Of a stretch of 64,000 bases of DNA, positions 62,724-64,000 are shown piece after piece; position 1 is the stretch's first letter, and the number at the start of each line of letters is the position of its first letter. The translations under genes were made by a program, and so were the position numbers. Origin of the DNA: Actinomycetes bacterium (GTDB taxonomy: Bacteria > Actinomycetota > Thermoleophilia > Solirubrobacterales > 70-9). The DNA lies in NCBI GenBank assembly GCA_016861045.1, contig BOKP01000003.1, positions 187,501 to 251,500 of the forward strand, given 5' to 3'. Under the pieces are notes generated by a model. The model searched no databases. It saw only the letters and a program-made list of their open reading frames with translations, and was not told the origin of the DNA.

Positions 62724-63977
62724 GCGGTCACGCCGCCGGACGGCGTGCGCCATCCGCGTCTGCAGCGAGAAGAGCTCGATGAAACCGGGGCTCGCGAGCT
62801 GGCTGAACTCGCCGCCGGACTCGCTGAACCCGGCCAGGGACTTGTCGTAGAGGGCGTAAGGCGAGCTGCGGGCGACGACCGTGGCCGAGCCCTTGTAGAG
62901 CTTCACCGTCACCTCGCCGGTGACGAACTCGTTGGCGGCGACCATGTAGGCGTCGAGGTCGGTGCGCAACGGCTCGTACCAGAGGCCCGCGTAGCAGAGG
63001 TACGCCCAGTGGTTGTCGAGCGACGCCTTGAAGTTGTTCTGGTGGATCGTCGAGACGAGCTTCTCGAGGTCCCTGTGCGCCGCGAGGATGATCGTCGCCG
63101 CCGGCACCTCGTAGATGTCGCGGACCTTGAGGCCGACGATCCGGTCCTCGATGTGGTCGACGATGCCGACCCCGTGCCGGCAGCCGGCCCCGGCGACGCG
63201 CTCGATCAGCTCGACGAGCGCGAGCTCGTCGCCGTCGAGCGAGGCAGGCCGGCCGGACTCGAAGCCGATCCGGACCAGCTCGGGCTCGTCCGGCGCCTCC
63301 TCGGGACGGGTGACGAGCCGGAAGACGTCGTCGGGGGGCGGCTGGTCGATCTCCTCGATCACCCTGCCCTCCGACGAGCGCCCCCAGAGGTTGTCGTCGA
63401 TCGAGTAGGGCGGCCTCTCGGTCCCGCCGGAGACCGGGATCCGGTGCTCGCGGGCGTAGGCGATCTCCTCCTCCCTCCCCATCTCCCACTCGCGGACCGG
63501 GGCGAGCACCCGCAGCTCGGGCGCGAGCGCCGCGATCGTCGCGTCGATCCGGACCTGATCATTCCCCTTGCCGGTGCAGCCGTGCGCGATCGTGTCGCAG
63601 CCGTGCTCGCGGGCGGCCGCGACGGCGACCTTCGCGATCAGCGGCCGCGCCAGCGCCGTGAACAGCGGATAGCCGCCGCCGTAGAGCGCGTTGGCACGGA
63701 TCGCGGGGGCGACGAAGTCGGCTGCGAACTCCTCGCGCGCATCGACGACCAGCGTCTCGACGGCGCCCATGTCGCGCGCCTTGGCGACGATCGCCTCCCA
63801 GTCCTCGCCGGGCTGCCCGAGCTCGACCGTCAGCGTCACCACCTCGGCCCCGTACTCGGCCTGGATCCAGTGCAGCATCACGCTCGTGTCGAGGCCGCCC
63901 GAGTACAGCAGCAGGACGCGCGCGACCTGCTCGGGGTCGGCCTGGTAGGCGGCGATCGGTCGGTGGCCGGCGCTCAC
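62721..63977 (-). CDS. argG: argininosuccinate synthase
   Basis: This 418-residue enzyme joins citrulline and aspartate with ATP. The N-type ATP pyrophosphatase loop is LLYSGGLDTSV (~24-34), with AHGCTGKGNDQVR and YSIDDNLWGRS. The N-terminus is about 18 residues longer than usual before the loop. The GTG at 63977 was taken as start, but only 23 bases remain upstream in the window, so the true start and promoter are uncertain. Confidence 0.95.
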   Translation of the reverse strand: MSAGHRPIAAYQADPEQVARVLLLYSGGLDTSVMLHWIQAEYGAEVVTLTVELGQPGEDWEAIVAKARDMGAVETLVVDAREEFAADFVAPAIRANALYGGGYPLFTALARPLIAKVAVAAAREHGCDTIAHGCTGKGNDQVRIDATIAALAPELRVLAPVREWEMGREEEIAYAREHRIPVSGGTERPPYSIDDNLWGRSSEGRVIEEIDQPPPDDVFRLVTRPEEAPDEPELVRIGFESGRPASLDGDELALVELIERVAGAGCRHGVGIVDHIEDRIVGLKVRDIYEVPAATIILAAHRDLEKLVSTIHQNNFKASLDNHWAYLCYAGLWYEPLRTDLDAYMVAANEFVTGEVTVKLYKGSATVVARSSPYALYDKSLAGFSESGGEFSQLASPGFIELFSLQTRMAHAVRRRDR

Positions 63978-64000
63978 GGGACGGGCAGTCTTGCAGGTGC

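Overview
The window is about 70% G+C throughout, with no sign of foreign DNA, and reads as chromosomal backbone of an actinobacterium. The first ~400 bases are the 5' part of a 16S rRNA gene on the minus strand. Its sequence, together with the gene content (citramalate synthase, GatCAB, DUF4389 and DUF6636 proteins, HDOD-LuxR regulators), suggests the class Thermoleophilia (Solirubrobacterales/Gaiellales type). I cannot place it more finely without a database.

Layout. 0-0.7 kb: 16S rRNA, its leader and promoter. 0.7-6.5 kb: tyrS, a class A penicillin-binding protein, a 3-methyladenine glycosylase and argH. 6.5-26 kb: a minus-strand block of branched-chain amino acid and serine genes (DegT aminotransferase-cimA, ilvE, leuB, XRE regulator-leuC-leuD, leuA, serC-serA, ilvC), with an SDR, an AI-2E family transporter, a quinone-oxidoreductase-like MDR enzyme and several membrane or lipoproteins between them. 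26-36 kb: a menaquinone cluster (menE diverging from menB-menA-menC-menD) facing an ilvB-ilvN-menF operon. 36-41 kb: a secreted amidohydrolase, then type II NADH dehydrogenase with a PaaK/CapK-like ligase. 41-46 kb: gatC-gatA-gatB, a membrane protein and folD. 46-54 kb: a UvrD/PcrA helicase, a 690-bp repeat-bearing non-coding region, an Rrf2 regulator-cysK-cysE group, and two LuxR-type regulators. 53-64 kb: gltX, endonuclease IV, dnaE, three coiled-coil proteins, a 54-residue membrane protein and argG.

How the genes fit together. Nearly the whole valine/leucine/isoleucine pathway is here (ilvBN, ilvC, ilvE, leuA, leuCD, leuB and cimA for the citramalate route to isoleucine; ilvD is not in the window). 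Serine and cysteine synthesis (serAC, cysEK), both ends of arginine synthesis (argG, argH) and menaquinone synthesis (menFDCEBA) are also present. GluRS plus GatCAB fits tRNA-dependent amidation.

Regulation visible in the DNA. About fifteen genes have a TANNNT -10 hexamer ending only 6-10 bases before the start codon, which predicts leaderless mRNAs. Co-transcribed genes commonly overlap by 4 bp (ATGA/GTGA, once CTGA). The most striking element is upstream of leuA: a 19-codon leader peptide, itself apparently leaderless, with five consecutive leucine codons. Three of those codons are the exact complement of the leuA Shine-Dalgarno region, which makes a self-consistent leucine-sensing translational switch. 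A second, weaker leader ORF precedes cimA. A perfect palindrome sits over the ndh promoter.
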